A stretch of 64,000 nucleotides of DNA from an uncultured Maribacter sp. (lineage in GTDB: Bacteria; Bacteroidota; Bacteroidia; Flavobacteriales; Flavobacteriaceae): contig NZ_CANMDU010000008.1 in assembly GCF_947496775.1 (NCBI RefSeq), positions 162,663-226,662 of the forward strand. The letters run 5' to 3'. This document shows positions 1 through 8,719 of this stretch, one piece after another. A program made the translations under genes and the position numbers. How positions within the stretch are numbered: position 1 is the first letter of the stretch; each line of letters opens with the position of its first letter. The notes beneath the pieces were generated by a model, which was not told the DNA's origin, ran no database searches, and saw only the letters and a program-made list of their open reading frames with translations.

Positions 1-1
1 T

Positions 2-277
2 TTAAAAGCAATAGAGATTATATGCGATTGTCTACAAATTGAAACTCCTAAAGAACGCACTACAGAATATAAATCCAATATTAAAGATTCTATAGATTTA
101 CGTTTTCTTGCGAATGCAAAAATAGAACCTAAATTCAATACCGAAAAATACATACAAGTATTTAGCGACAGGCATACCTTTATCCCTAATTTAAGTATCT
201 TAGATCTTCTTTTTAATGAAGGAACAAATGCTTTATCTTACTTAAAAGAACTTAAGTTAGGTTTTATAAATGCTTAG
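2..277 (+). CDS. WbqC family protein, C-terminal part (5' end outside window)
   Basis: An open frame enters from the left edge and ends with TAG at 275-277, giving 91 residues. The C-terminal stretch FIPNLSILDLLFNEG is the family's signature ending, in which a predicted thiol-protease-like protein finishes with a hydrophobic SILDLLF segment followed by a short helix. WbqC proteins occur in polysaccharide or envelope loci, but their reaction is not established. The stop overlaps the start of the next gene (270) by 8 bases, so the two are probably co-transcribed. The catalytic N-terminal half lies outside the window. Confidence 0.72.
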   Translation, partial: LKAIEIICDCLQIETPKERTTEYKSNIKDSIDLRFLANAKIEPKFNTEKYIQVFSDRHTFIPNLSILDLLFNEGTNALSYLKELKLGFINA

Positions 278-587
278 GTTTATACTCCATTACGGCATAC
301 ATTTTATTGTTCCCATAATAATTGCTCTATTCTTGTTTAAGAAGAATAAAGGTGTTGTTATGTTAATTCTACTTTCTGGGATTATTATCGATATAGATCA
401 TTTTTTTTCAAATCCTATATTTGATCCTAATCGATGTAGCATTAACTTTCACCCATTACATTCGTACATAGCTATATTTATATACTTTTCCTTTTTGTTT
501 TTTAAAAAAACTAGAATTTACGGAATAGCCTTGTTAATTCATATCCTAGCCGATATGGTAGATTGTTATATGATTAATTTAAACTAA
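270..587 (+). CDS. DUF6122 family small integral membrane protein
   Basis: A 105-residue hydrophobic protein with three to four predicted membrane segments (about 5-22, 28-42, 62-78, 83-100). Polar residues sit inside the membrane-proximal core: a DIDHFF motif near residue 41, HPLHSY near 63 and HILADMVD near 91. This His/Asp pattern resembles small membrane hydrolases of the LexA-binding/metal-dependent type and is typical of DUF6122, but no activity is known. It starts inside the end of the WbqC gene and overlaps the 3' end of the convergent gene by 14 bases, so there is no room for a terminator. Confidence 0.7.
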   Translation: MLRFILHYGIHFIVPIIIALFLFKKNKGVVMLILLSGIIIDIDHFFSNPIFDPNRCSINFHPLHSYIAIFIYFSFLFFKKTRIYGIALLIHILADMVDCYMINLN

Positions 588-1602
588 AAGAAGCCATTAC
601 AGGAAAATGATCCGAGTATTTTACGTTGAAATTCTTGTGAGATTGCACGTTAAACTCCTTATCCGCTAGAATAAAATCTATCCGAACCTGGACTCCATGA
701 TAGTTGTATGTTCGCCCGTACCCAGAGCCTTTTTCAATAAAAGTATCCTGAAATTCTCCTTTTAACCTTTTATACACAACTGAGTATTGGGTATTATTAA
801 AATCACCACAAATCAACGTTTTATGCTTATTATTAATACGATGTTTCTCTATTAAATCAACCTGTTCTTCCTGCATTACAAAAGAAGAAGACATTCTATG
901 GTAGAATTTATTTGACAAGCCCTTACGATTAACTAAAGAGCGTATTTTTAATGATTGAAGATGTACATTATATATTCGTATTGTATCCTTTTTCAATAAA
1001 ATGTCCACGAAAATGGCATTATTTCCAGAGTCTGGAAAATTCAAATCTCCCTTAGCAATTATTGGAAATTTAGAATAAATTGCTTGAATTGCTTTACCAT
1101 CATGATTTCCAAATTCAAAATCTACATAATTATAAGGGTACGCATTTAATTCGCCACTTTTAATTCTCCAACGATCAAATTCTTGAAAGCAAATAATATC
1201 AGGGTCTTGTTGTGAAATAAAATTAATTATATTAATACCGTTTTCTTTTATTTTGTTATAATCTAATCCATTAAAACCATATGTATTATACGTCATTACA
1301 CTAAACTCTTCTTTTAAATTATCCTCAGTAGAACTATTATATTGAACAAAAGAACCTAAGAATACGTAACCAATAACTAAGGCCAAAATAGACAATAAGC
1401 TCTTTCGTATTTTAACATATACCCAATATAACGCAAAAAATAAATTTACAACAACCAGTACAGGTACACCCAGGCTTAAAAATGAAAATATAGGTATAAA
1501 TTTAACAGGAAAATAAGGAATTACACAGGCTAACAATAAAAGTAAAGCCATTACCATCGTTACGAAATAAATGAACTTTTTAAAAATAGATGTTTTTTTC
1601 AC
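574..1602 (-). CDS. Endonuclease/exonuclease/phosphatase family protein, membrane anchored
   Basis: 342 residues. The first 90 carry three predicted membrane segments (about 10-30, 36-62, 68-86); the rest is a metal-dependent EEP hydrolase domain. Family residues are visible: Asn106 in MTYNTYG, Glu141 in CFQEFDRW, Asn212 and His214 in YNVHLQS, Asp267/Asn269 in CGDFNN, Asp309 in RIDFILAD, and Asp331-His332 in SDHFPV. The substrate (nucleic acid, phospholipid or inositol phosphate) cannot be told from sequence; the domain probably faces the periplasm. It starts with GTG, three bases after the upstream rhomboid gene's stop, so it is the last gene of the mutL-rhomboid operon. Confidence 0.85.
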   Translation of the reverse strand: MKKTSIFKKFIYFVTMVMALLLLLACVIPYFPVKFIPIFSFLSLGVPVLVVVNLFFALYWVYVKIRKSLLSILALVIGYVFLGSFVQYNSSTEDNLKEEFSVMTYNTYGFNGLDYNKIKENGINIINFISQQDPDIICFQEFDRWRIKSGELNAYPYNYVDFEFGNHDGKAIQAIYSKFPIIAKGDLNFPDSGNNAIFVDILLKKDTIRIYNVHLQSLKIRSLVNRKGLSNKFYHRMSSSFVMQEEQVDLIEKHRINNKHKTLICGDFNNTQYSVVYKRLKGEFQDTFIEKGSGYGRTYNYHGVQVRIDFILADKEFNVQSHKNFNVKYSDHFPVMASFSLN

Positions 1603-1605
1603 TCT

Positions 1606-2472
1606 TTAATTCTCTTTTCCTGCTTTAAACAAAAAATCTTTTTCCTCTTGAGATAAACTCTCGTAACCTGACTTACTTATCTTATCTAAAATAGCGTCTA
1701 TTTTCTTTTGCCTTACATCTTTATCATAAGCCTGCTTAGATTGCTTATTTTCTTTTTTATTTCTATACACTGTTTTTAAAGGGGCTTTCTTTTCTTTTCC
1801 TTTTAAAATATTTACTAGAGAATCTAGTAACCTACCAAATCCCGAACCAATATCCGTTCCGTTGAGAAGTTGTCTTGCATAAAAATACCCTAATGCTGCA
1901 CCTCCCAAATGGGCTAAATGTCCTCCTATATTTCCACTAGTCGGAATTTGTATTAAATCTGTAAGAACCACAAAAGCACCTATATACCAGAGTTTAATAT
2001 TAAATACAAACAAACGAACTTCTTGCGTTGGAATATAAGAACAAACAAAAATAAGAACCGAAGTAACACCCGCAGAAGCACCAATAAGAGCAGTATTGGA
2101 GTGAATTAATGTTGGAAAAACATTGTAACTTAATAAAAAAACAAGTCCACCTGCTATAACTCCTAAAAAATAAACATTGAGAAAACGCTTATTACCAAAG
2201 AGGTTAAGAAAAATACGTCCCGCAAAATAAAGAAGAAACATATTCCAAAAAACATGACCTAGACTTCCATGGAAAAAAGAATAACTAACAATAGACCATG
2301 GTTGCTTTAAGAAACTGAAAAAATCTTTAGGAAGCTCAAACCAAGACATAATACTAAAGCCAAGAAGAGCAGTAAATAAACCTTCAACAATAAAGAATAT
2401 TACATTTATTGCTATTAACTTTTCTGCAATAGAGAGTCTTGCAAATTGATATTTTAAATTTCCTTGTGCCAT
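1606..2472 (-). CDS. Rhomboid family intramembrane serine protease with C-terminal tail
   Basis: 288 residues with six hydrophobic segments between about 18 and 200. The rhomboid catalytic dyad is present: Ser133 in GASAG and His188 in GHLAHLGG; the oxyanion region HVFWN holds His73 and Asn77. Residues 215-288 form a charged cytoplasmic tail ending in a small helical motif (DAILDKISKSGYESLSQEEK), the DUF6576-type extension common in Bacteroidota rhomboids. It lies three bases downstream of another rhomboid gene and upstream of the EEP gene. Substrates are unknown. Confidence 0.93.
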   Translation of the reverse strand: MAQGNLKYQFARLSIAEKLIAINVIFFIVEGLFTALLGFSIMSWFELPKDFFSFLKQPWSIVSYSFFHGSLGHVFWNMFLLYFAGRIFLNLFGNKRFLNVYFLGVIAGGLVFLLSYNVFPTLIHSNTALIGASAGVTSVLIFVCSYIPTQEVRLFVFNIKLWYIGAFVVLTDLIQIPTSGNIGGHLAHLGGAALGYFYARQLLNGTDIGSGFGRLLDSLVNILKGKEKKAPLKTVYRNKKENKQSKQAYDKDVRQKKIDAILDKISKSGYESLSQEEKDFLFKAGKEN

Positions 2473-2475
2473 ATA

Positions 2476-3210
2476 TTAATTCCAGCGATTACCATTAAAT
2501 TGGTTCTTTTTCCAATACCACATCATTATAAAACCAAGCAAAGCTCCCCCAATATGAGCAAAATGAGCTATACCATCCCCCGCATTACTAAAACCATAAT
2601 AAAAATCTCCGATAAAATATAATGGAACAAAGTATTTTGCCTTAATAGGAACAGGCAGAAACATAAGCATCAATTCCATATTAGGAAACATAAACGCAAA
2701 CGCAACCATAATTCCCGCAGTAGCTCCAGAAGCACCCAACATTCTGCCGTTAAACTCCGACAACATATTATCCACAACATCTTGCGATGTTAAGTCATAC
2801 CAACCCGTGTTATATTGACCTTCAATTAAGGTATCGATTATTTCAGTTTTTACTGCTCCAGCATGAACCAAAACATCTAAAGATTGAGAAAAGAAATAAT
2901 AATTAGCCCCAGTTTGTAATAGCAATGCTCCTAAACCAGCTGAGAAATAGAAAAACAAAAATTTATTTCTTCCCCACATTTTTTCTAATGGAGAACCAAA
3001 CATCCATAAAACAAACATATTAGCAACTATATGCATCACACTGCCATGCATAAACATATGAGTTATTACTTGCCAAACCTGAAAATTATCATTTTTAGGA
3101 AACCACATAGAAAACAAATGATACATTTGATTGCTATATAGTTGTGTTGCTACAAAAAACAAAATGTTTATTATAAGCAAATGTTTAATAGCATCTGTTA
3201 ATCTAGCCAT
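2476..3210 (-). CDS. Rhomboid family intramembrane serine protease
   Basis: 244 residues and polytopic. The active site is readable as Ser161 in LGASGATAG and His219 in AHFAHIGG, with the HIVAN motif (His60, Asn64) in the second membrane segment. An insertion of about 45 polar residues (110-155) between membrane segments is longer than in the neighbouring paralogue and would form a loop. The start codon directly follows the mutL stop (TAAATG), so the two are translationally linked. The two rhomboids are divergent enough not to be a recent duplication and could have different substrates. Confidence 0.93.
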   Translation of the reverse strand: MARLTDAIKHLLIINILFFVATQLYSNQMYHLFSMWFPKNDNFQVWQVITHMFMHGSVMHIVANMFVLWMFGSPLEKMWGRNKFLFFYFSAGLGALLLQTGANYYFFSQSLDVLVHAGAVKTEIIDTLIEGQYNTGWYDLTSQDVVDNMLSEFNGRMLGASGATAGIMVAFAFMFPNMELMLMFLPVPIKAKYFVPLYFIGDFYYGFSNAGDGIAHFAHIGGALLGFIMMWYWKKNQFNGNRWN

Positions 3211-5085
3211 TTATATAAATTTTTTATCAATATCATTTTCTGTTATAGTAATATATGTAGGTTTATTAAACGGACTCAGCCCCGGTTCCTTACAGGCAAA
3301 CAAATCGTTTACCAAAGCTAATTGAGATGCATTATCCAAAATAGTTCCTGTTTTTACAGATAAGGTTTTAGATAATGTTTTAGATAGAATATCCGTTTGC
3401 GAAAAACTATCGCCTACAATTTCCATTTGGTAATCCGATATAAGCTGTTCTAATATCATTCCTACCTCGCTCTCCGCTACCTGCAAAGGTACTCCTGTTA
3501 CTTCTACCTTATCTTTCTCTAAAACACTAAAAGCAAAACCAATAGTGGTTAATTGCCCTTGTATTTCATTTAAAATTGCGACATCAGCATTAGAAAAAGA
3601 TAGAGAAAGAGGAAATAGCAATTGTTGACTTACTGCTTCTTTTATTGTTATGTTCTTTAAAAATTTTTCATACAAAACTCTTTGGTGTGCCCTGCCTTGA
3701 TCAATAACAACCATACCAGACTTTATAGTAGTAACTATATATTTTCTTCGAAGTTGAAAAGTAGTCGTAACCGATTCCTCTTCTTCATTTTCTTCTTTAA
3801 AAATAGACCCAGTTATTACTTCTGATTCAAATTCTATACTAGAAACCGTATTACTACTTTCTTTTTTACCTCCTAAACCCTCATACAAATTTTCCCAACC
3901 TTTGGCACTAGGTTTAGAAAAACTAGAATACCCTCCAGAATTACCCCCGCTAACGCTCTGCGATGTAGATGGGCTTTCTGCAAACGGATTAAATGTGGCA
4001 TCCACCGCTACTTTTGGTAATTCTGCTTGCTTATCCTTAAAGGAATATGGTGTATTTAAATTAGGGTCTTGATCAAAATCTATTGCAGGTACAACACTAA
4101 ATTGCCCTAGACTATGTTTTATGGTTGACCTTAATAAAGCATAAAGAGTATGCTCGTCGTCAAACTTAACCTCTGTTTTTGTTGGATGTATGTTTATATC
4201 AATAGTTGCCGGATCTACCTCTAAACAAAGAAAATATCCCGGGTAGGTATTAGGATGTATTAAACCCTCAAAAGCTGCCACTACCGCATGATGTAAATAA
4301 GGGCTTTTTATAAATCTATCATTAACAAAAAAAAACTGTTCCCCTCTACTCTTTTTCGCAAACTCTGGCTTATTTACAAATCCAGTAATTTTAACCACTT
4401 GTGTTTCTTCCTCTACAGGCACTAATTTAGGGTTTGTTTTTCCCCCAAAAATTTGAACTATACGTTTTCTATAATTTACTGCTGGCAAATTAAAGAGCTC
4501 ACTACCATTATTGTAATAATGAAACGCTATACCGGGATGCGCTAATGCTACTCTATGAAATTCGTCTGTAATATGCCTTAATTCTACTTGATTAGATTTT
4601 AAAAAATTTCTTCGTGCCGGAATATTAAAAAACAAATTCTTAACCAACATGGATGTCCCCTTTGGTGTAACCATAACCTCTTGAGAAATTACTTTACTAC
4701 CTTCCATTTTTATTTGGGTTCCTACTTCATCACCTTCCGTTTTTGTCTGCAACTCTACATGAGCAATTGCCCCAATCGAAGCAAGGGCCTCCCCTCGAAA
4801 TCCTTTAGTATTTAGATTAAAAAGGTCTTCTGCTTTTTGAATTTTAGAAGTTGCATGTCTTTCAAAACTTAAACGAGCATCGGTAGGACTCATTCCTTTT
4901 CCATTATCTACAACTTGAATAAGGTTTTTACCCCCATCTTTTACAATAAGTTTTATTGTACTCGCTCCTGCATCAATCGCATTTTCTAGCAATTCTTTAA
5001 CCACAGAAGCCGGTCGTTGAACAACCTCGCCAGCAGCAATCTGATTTGCTACATGGTCTGGCAAAAGTTTTATTATATCTGCCAT
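3211..5085 (-). CDS. mutL: DNA mismatch repair protein MutL
   Basis: 624 residues. The GHKL ATPase is intact: Glu31 and Asn35 in KELLENAIDAG, Asp60 in DNGKGM, the lid motif TKGFRGEAL (93-101) and GTSMLVKNLFFNIPAR (143-158). A second transducer domain runs to about 330, then a low-complexity linker (about 350-435) and a C-terminal dimerisation domain. The expected endonuclease motif DQHAxxExxxxE reads IDQGRAHQRVLYE at 461-473, and the CPHGRP metal motif reads SPFNKP at 604-609. The C-terminal nuclease site therefore looks lost, while MutS-dependent coordination should remain. It is embedded in the TPR-ribH-rhomboid operon. Confidence 0.97.
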   Translation of the reverse strand: MADIIKLLPDHVANQIAAGEVVQRPASVVKELLENAIDAGASTIKLIVKDGGKNLIQVVDNGKGMSPTDARLSFERHATSKIQKAEDLFNLNTKGFRGEALASIGAIAHVELQTKTEGDEVGTQIKMEGSKVISQEVMVTPKGTSMLVKNLFFNIPARRNFLKSNQVELRHITDEFHRVALAHPGIAFHYYNNGSELFNLPAVNYRKRIVQIFGGKTNPKLVPVEEETQVVKITGFVNKPEFAKKSRGEQFFFVNDRFIKSPYLHHAVVAAFEGLIHPNTYPGYFLCLEVDPATIDINIHPTKTEVKFDDEHTLYALLRSTIKHSLGQFSVVPAIDFDQDPNLNTPYSFKDKQAELPKVAVDATFNPFAESPSTSQSVSGGNSGGYSSFSKPSAKGWENLYEGLGGKKESSNTVSSIEFESEVITGSIFKEENEEEESVTTTFQLRRKYIVTTIKSGMVVIDQGRAHQRVLYEKFLKNITIKEAVSQQLLFPLSLSFSNADVAILNEIQGQLTTIGFAFSVLEKDKVEVTGVPLQVAESEVGMILEQLISDYQMEIVGDSFSQTDILSKTLSKTLSVKTGTILDNASQLALVNDLFACKEPGLSPFNKPTYITITENDIDKKFI

Positions 5086-5086
5086 A

Positions 5087-5383
5087 TTAACTTATAAAAA
5101 TAGATAAATCAAAATCTATAATGAAGAGAAATAGTAGTACCAAAACTACTAATATAATTATCATTCTTTTTCTGAGGTCCCGATCTCCTTTTCTTTTTAC
5201 ATCGTCTAAAACATTATTAAACTTTCTTTTTAAACCTCTATTTCTACCTACGGTAGACCGGAACTTATCAAACTTATGTTCTATTTCATACGGACTCCCC
5301 TCTCCTTTATCGTCATAAAAACGAGGAGAATACCCAAATTTCTTATTCTTACTTAATTTTGTGATTTTGCTTAGCATACCCAT
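5087..5383 (-). CDS. Small conserved membrane-anchored protein of unknown function
   Basis: 98 residues from the chosen ATG (MGMLSKITKL); an ATG 24 bases upstream would add eight residues, but proteins of this type usually begin near MGxLSK. The body is basic and polar (YSPRFYDDKGEG, then RSTVGRNRGLKRKF) and ends in one hydrophobic helix (about 77-95). It is likely a tail-anchored cytoplasmic protein. Similar genes are sometimes labelled riboflavin synthase subunit beta only because they follow ribH; nothing in the protein supports that. It lies between ribH and mutL, with one base before mutL. Confidence 0.7.
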   Translation of the reverse strand: MGMLSKITKLSKNKKFGYSPRFYDDKGEGSPYEIEHKFDKFRSTVGRNRGLKRKFNNVLDDVKRKGDRDLRKRMIIILVVLVLLFLFIIDFDLSIFIS

Positions 5384-5496
5384 TGTATCAAAGTTACTTA
5401 AAATCAAAAAATATGCCGTAATAGGAATACTAAAATTTGTTAACAGTTTTAAAGTTTCCTGTATTTTTTAAAATAGAAGTGGTGGTTATTAGAAAT

Positions 5497-5976
5497 CTAA
5501 CCCAAAGTAGCCATTTTTATTGCTGCTATCGCGGCCTCTGCTCCTTTATTACCATGTTTACCTCCACTACGATCAATTGCTTGTTGCATCGTATTATCGG
5601 TAAGCACACAAAATATAACAGGAGTATCTGTTTGTACATTTAGATCCTTTATTCCTTGAGCGGTTGCACTACATACGAAATCGAAATGTTTAGTCTCTCC
5701 TTGTATAACACTCCCAATAGCAATAACAGCGTCTACATTTTGCGTTGCTAGCATTTTTTTACAACCGTAAGTTAACTCAAAACTTCCTGGAACATCCCAT
5801 TTAATAATATTACTTTGTATAGCCCCACAATCTAGTAAAGCTTCAAGTGCTCCAGAGTAAAGTCCTTCTGTTATATCTGAATTCCATTCAGAAACAACAA
5901 TCCCAAACCGAAGTTCCTTCGCGTTTGGGATTGCAGACTTATCATAAGTTGATAAATTTTTATTGACTGTTGCCAT
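5497..5976 (-). CDS. ribH: 6,7-dimethyl-8-ribityllumazine synthase
   Basis: 159 residues, the usual length of the subunit that condenses 5-amino-6-ribitylamino-uracil with 3,4-dihydroxybutanone phosphate in riboflavin synthesis. Visible family features are the SEWNSDITEGL substrate region, the VPGSFEL loop, AIGSVIQGETKHFDFVC with the catalytic His near residue 98, and the C-terminal phosphate-binding segment around GGKHGNKGAEAA. Its ATG overlaps the stop of the upstream TPR gene (TAATG), so the two are translationally coupled. No FMN riboswitch is visible upstream. Confidence 0.97.
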   Translation of the reverse strand: MATVNKNLSTYDKSAIPNAKELRFGIVVSEWNSDITEGLYSGALEALLDCGAIQSNIIKWDVPGSFELTYGCKKMLATQNVDAVIAIGSVIQGETKHFDFVCSATAQGIKDLNVQTDTPVIFCVLTDNTMQQAIDRSGGKHGNKGAEAAIAAIKMATLG

Positions 5977-6743
5977 TATTTTGAACTTTTCGCCATTCCT
6001 ATAAAAGCATCTATAGTACGTGCTTCATCTGAGCTAGAAAAATCATCCTTAATCCTTTGGAAGAATTTTAATGCTTTAGCATTTTCCTTTAACTCTAAAG
6101 CCGTAACTCCTGCCTTATATAAAAACTTAGGAGTTGTATATTCATTTCCACTGTGCGCAATTGCACTTTCATAATATCCTAAAGCATCATTAGTCTGTCC
6201 TAATTGCATAAAAGCATCTCCCAAACCTCCTTTTGCTAAAGCTCCTAAAATAGCATCATCCGAAGAAAAATTTTCTAAATGGCTTATAGCTTCTTCATAT
6301 TTCTGCATATTCATATAAGACATTCCAGCAGAATAATTTGCTAAATTAGCCGCTTTAGTACCGCTATATTCCTCTATAATATTTAAAAATCCGTATTTAC
6401 CATCTGCTCCATTTAAAGCTAAAGAAAACAAGGAATCTTTTGCAGTTGTACTTGCTAGGGCTTGATCAAAATGTTGTTGCGGATAATACATCTCATTAGC
6501 GGCATCTGCCTCTTTTGGGTTTTGCACAAATTGCATATATCCTAAATAGCCAAGAACTATAACAGCTATTACACCAATAACACCTAATATATAGTTTTGA
6601 TTACTAGAAACCCACTCTTCACTTTTAGAAGCACTTTCATCCAATGTATTAAACACTTCCGCAGTTGTGCTTTCTTGTTCATCAAACTCTTTCTCTTCTA
6701 CTTGATTCTTAGGTTTAAATCCTCGCTTTTTGTATGTTGCCAT
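5976..6743 (-). CDS. Membrane-anchored tetratricopeptide repeat protein (YfgM-like)
   Basis: 255 residues: an acidic cytoplasmic N-terminus (1-48), one membrane helix (about 51-72), then TPR-like helical pairs such as EEAISHLENF and NDALGYYESAI across about 115-240. The architecture is that of YfgM/YbgF-like scaffold proteins that hold secretion or envelope partners on the periplasmic side; the partner is unknown. It is the first gene of the minus-strand operon TPR-ribH-small protein-mutL-rhomboids-EEP, with a TATTTTTG box about 20 bases upstream of its ATG. Confidence 0.82.
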   Translation of the reverse strand: MATYKKRGFKPKNQVEEKEFDEQESTTAEVFNTLDESASKSEEWVSSNQNYILGVIGVIAVIVLGYLGYMQFVQNPKEADAANEMYYPQQHFDQALASTTAKDSLFSLALNGADGKYGFLNIIEEYSGTKAANLANYSAGMSYMNMQKYEEAISHLENFSSDDAILGALAKGGLGDAFMQLGQTNDALGYYESAIAHSGNEYTTPKFLYKAGVTALELKENAKALKFFQRIKDDFSSSDEARTIDAFIGMAKSSK

Positions 6744-6763
6744 TTTAAATTTTATTGATCGCG

Positions 6764-6771
6764 CAAAAATA
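6764..6771 (-). promoter_or_regulatory. Bacteroidota -7 promoter box of the TPR-ribH-mutL operon
   Basis: The minus strand reads TATTTTTG followed by CGCG, an exact match to the TAnnTTTG consensus of the Bacteroidota primary sigma factor. No convincing TTG lies 17-20 bases upstream. It sits about 20 bases before the start codon at 6743, in the divergent gap with recF. Confidence 0.5.
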
Positions 6772-6868
6772 AAGTTTTTATTGAAATTCGAGTGGTAATT
6801 TATTCGTTATTTTTCGATAATTTGCACGTTTATATGAGAATTCAGAACAAAACACTCGAATAAAAAGC

Positions 6869-7948
6869 ATGCATCTTCATAAATTATCATTAATTAATTA
6901 TAAAAATTTCGATTCCAAAAATTTCGAATTTGACTCAAAAACCAACTGTTTTGTTGGACATAATGGAGTAGGAAAAACGAATGTTTTAGATGCTATTTAC
7001 CATTTGTCTTTTGGAAAGAGTTATTTTAACCCTGTAACTTCTCAGAACATTAAGCATGGAGAAGATTTCTTTGTTGTCGATGGTTTCTTTTTAAAAAATG
7101 ATAAAGAAGAACATATTGTTAGCAGCTTAAAAAGAGGAGCAAAAAAAGTTATTAAAAGAAACGGAAAAGTATATGATCGTTTTTCTGACCATATCGGCTT
7201 ATTGCCATTAGTAATTATTTCTCCTTATGACAGAGACCTTATAGCAGAGGGAAGCGATACTAGAAGAAAATTTATTGATGGAGTAATATCGCAGTCAGAC
7301 AAAGAATACTTACTTACCCTAATTAAATACAACAAAGTACTATCTCAAAGAAACTCTTTATTAAAATACTTTGCGGCTAACCATACTTTTGATACCACCA
7401 ATTTAGCTGTTTATAACGAGCAGTTAAATAAATATGGCTCTATTATTTTTGCAAAAAGAGAACAATTCTTAAAAACTTTTATTCCTATTTTTCAAGAACA
7501 GTATTCGGCAATCACCAACGATATTGAAGAAGTAAGTATTTCGTTTGAAAGTAAATTAAAAGATAATACGTTATTGCAATTATTAGAAAATGCAGTAGAC
7601 AAAGACAGGGCTTTACAATACACTAGTGTAGGCACGCATAAAGATGATTTAAGCTTTAAAATTAATGGTTATCCGGTTAAAAAATTTGGGAGCCAGGGGC
7701 AACAAAAATCTTTTTTAATAGCCTTAAAATTTGCTCAATTTCATTTTATAAAAAAACAATCTAAAACTACTCCTATTCTAGTTTTAGATGATATTTTTGA
7801 TAAATTAGATGAAAACAGAGTATCTCATATTATTAGCCTTGTGGATAATGAAAGTTTTGGTCAAATTTTCATAAGCGATACGCATGCCGAACGAACCGAA
7901 AACTTAGTAAAAAACATACATCAATCTTACAAAATATTTAAACTCTAA
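6869..7948 (+). CDS. recF: DNA replication and repair protein RecF
   Basis: 359 residues, the normal length. SMC/ABC-type ATPase elements are in order: Walker [10 protein letters not shown] (30-38), signature SQGQQKS (275-281) and Walker [14 protein letters not shown] (303-315). RecF loads RecA at single-strand gaps together with RecO and RecR. It is divergent from the TPR-ribH-mutL operon and is followed after one base by a lipoprotein gene and then a DciA-like gene, so repair and replication-initiation functions share one transcript. Confidence 0.97.
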   Translation: MHLHKLSLINYKNFDSKNFEFDSKTNCFVGHNGVGKTNVLDAIYHLSFGKSYFNPVTSQNIKHGEDFFVVDGFFLKNDKEEHIVSSLKRGAKKVIKRNGKVYDRFSDHIGLLPLVIISPYDRDLIAEGSDTRRKFIDGVISQSDKEYLLTLIKYNKVLSQRNSLLKYFAANHTFDTTNLAVYNEQLNKYGSIIFAKREQFLKTFIPIFQEQYSAITNDIEEVSISFESKLKDNTLLQLLENAVDKDRALQYTSVGTHKDDLSFKINGYPVKKFGSQGQQKSFLIALKFAQFHFIKKQSKTTPILVLDDIFDKLDENRVSHIISLVDNESFGQIFISDTHAERTENLVKNIHQSYKIFKL

Positions 7949-7949
7949 A

Positions 7950-8369
7950 ATGTTAAGAATAACCATCTTTGTTTTATCAATTCTATTCTTTGGTTGTAAA
8001 TCCGAAATCACCGAAGAAAATTTAACTAACCTCAATGGGTATTGGGAGATAAAATCTGTTACCTTCAACAATGGCAATACAAAAGACTATAAAGGCAGCA
8101 CAACGCTAGATTATATTAAAATAGATAAACTGAGCGGATTTAGAAAAAAAGTACAACCCAAATTCAATGGTACTTATGATACTTCTAACGATGCAGAAAT
8201 GTTTACAATATCTCAAAAAGAAGGCACTTTTGTTTTTCATTATAAAACAAAATTAAGTTTATGGACAGAAGAATTAATTACCCTAAGTAAGAATGAATTT
8301 TCCGTAAAAAACGAGCAAGAAAAAATATATAAATATCAAAGATATACACCTATTAATATTACAAAATAA
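7950..8369 (+). CDS. Small lipoprotein, possibly lipocalin-like
   Basis: 139 residues. The N-terminus is a lipoprotein signal with lipobox LFFGC (Cys16). The mature part starts NLNGYWEIKSVTF, a pattern resembling the first strand of lipocalin-like Bacteroidota lipoproteins, and then alternates short strands (GTYDTSND, GTFVFHYKT). The specific family is not certain and no ligand can be inferred. It is tightly placed between recF (1 base) and the DciA-like gene (1-base overlap), which is odd for an envelope protein and suggests a conserved gene order more than a shared function. Confidence 0.75.
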   Translation: MLRITIFVLSILFFGCKSEITEENLTNLNGYWEIKSVTFNNGNTKDYKGSTTLDYIKIDKLSGFRKKVQPKFNGTYDTSNDAEMFTISQKEGTFVFHYKTKLSLWTEELITLSKNEFSVKNEQEKIYKYQRYTPINITK

Positions 8370-8665
8370 TGGCAAAACGTAAATTTGGTAATTTAGCTTT
8401 AAATGATGCCCTTAAGGAGTTTATAAAAGAAAACAAACTACAAGGCGGAATGGATAAAGTTAATGTACGCGAAGCTTGGGCTAATTTAATGGGAAACGGT
8501 GTAAACAATTACACAACCGCTGTTGAATTGCGTAATGACACTTTATATGTTGCTCTTTCGTCATCCGTATTAAGGAACGAATTAATGCAAGGCAAATCTA
8601 AAATTATAACTATGCTTAACGAAGAACTAGGCAAAGAACTAATTACTAAAATTGTACTGAGATAA
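8369..8665 (+). CDS. DUF721/DciA-like protein, probable replicative helicase loader
   Basis: 98 residues with the DUF721 pattern: a helical N-terminus (LNDALKEFIKENKL), VREAWANLMG, and a KH-like C-terminal half including LRNDTLYVALSSSVLRNEL. DUF721 includes DciA, the ancestral loader of DnaB helicase in bacteria lacking DnaC or DnaI. It starts within the stop of the lipoprotein gene (TAATGG) and lies in the recF transcript, fitting a DNA metabolism role. Loader activity in this organism is inferred from the family. A strong bidirectional hairpin follows immediately. Confidence 0.87.
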   Translation: MAKRKFGNLALNDALKEFIKENKLQGGMDKVNVREAWANLMGNGVNNYTTAVELRNDTLYVALSSSVLRNELMQGKSKIITMLNEELGKELITKIVLR

Positions 8666-8699
8666 AAAAAGCTACTTATTCAAAACAAGCAGCTTTTTT
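8664..8699. terminator. Bidirectional rho-independent terminator between dciA-like gene and ndk
   Basis: Arms AAAAAAGCT-a-CTT and AAG-c-AGCTTTTTT enclose a loop of about 8 bases and end in T-runs on both strands. It serves the convergent recF operon and ndk. Confidence 0.8.
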
Positions 8700-8719
8700 A
8701 TTTTATAAAAGAAAATATA

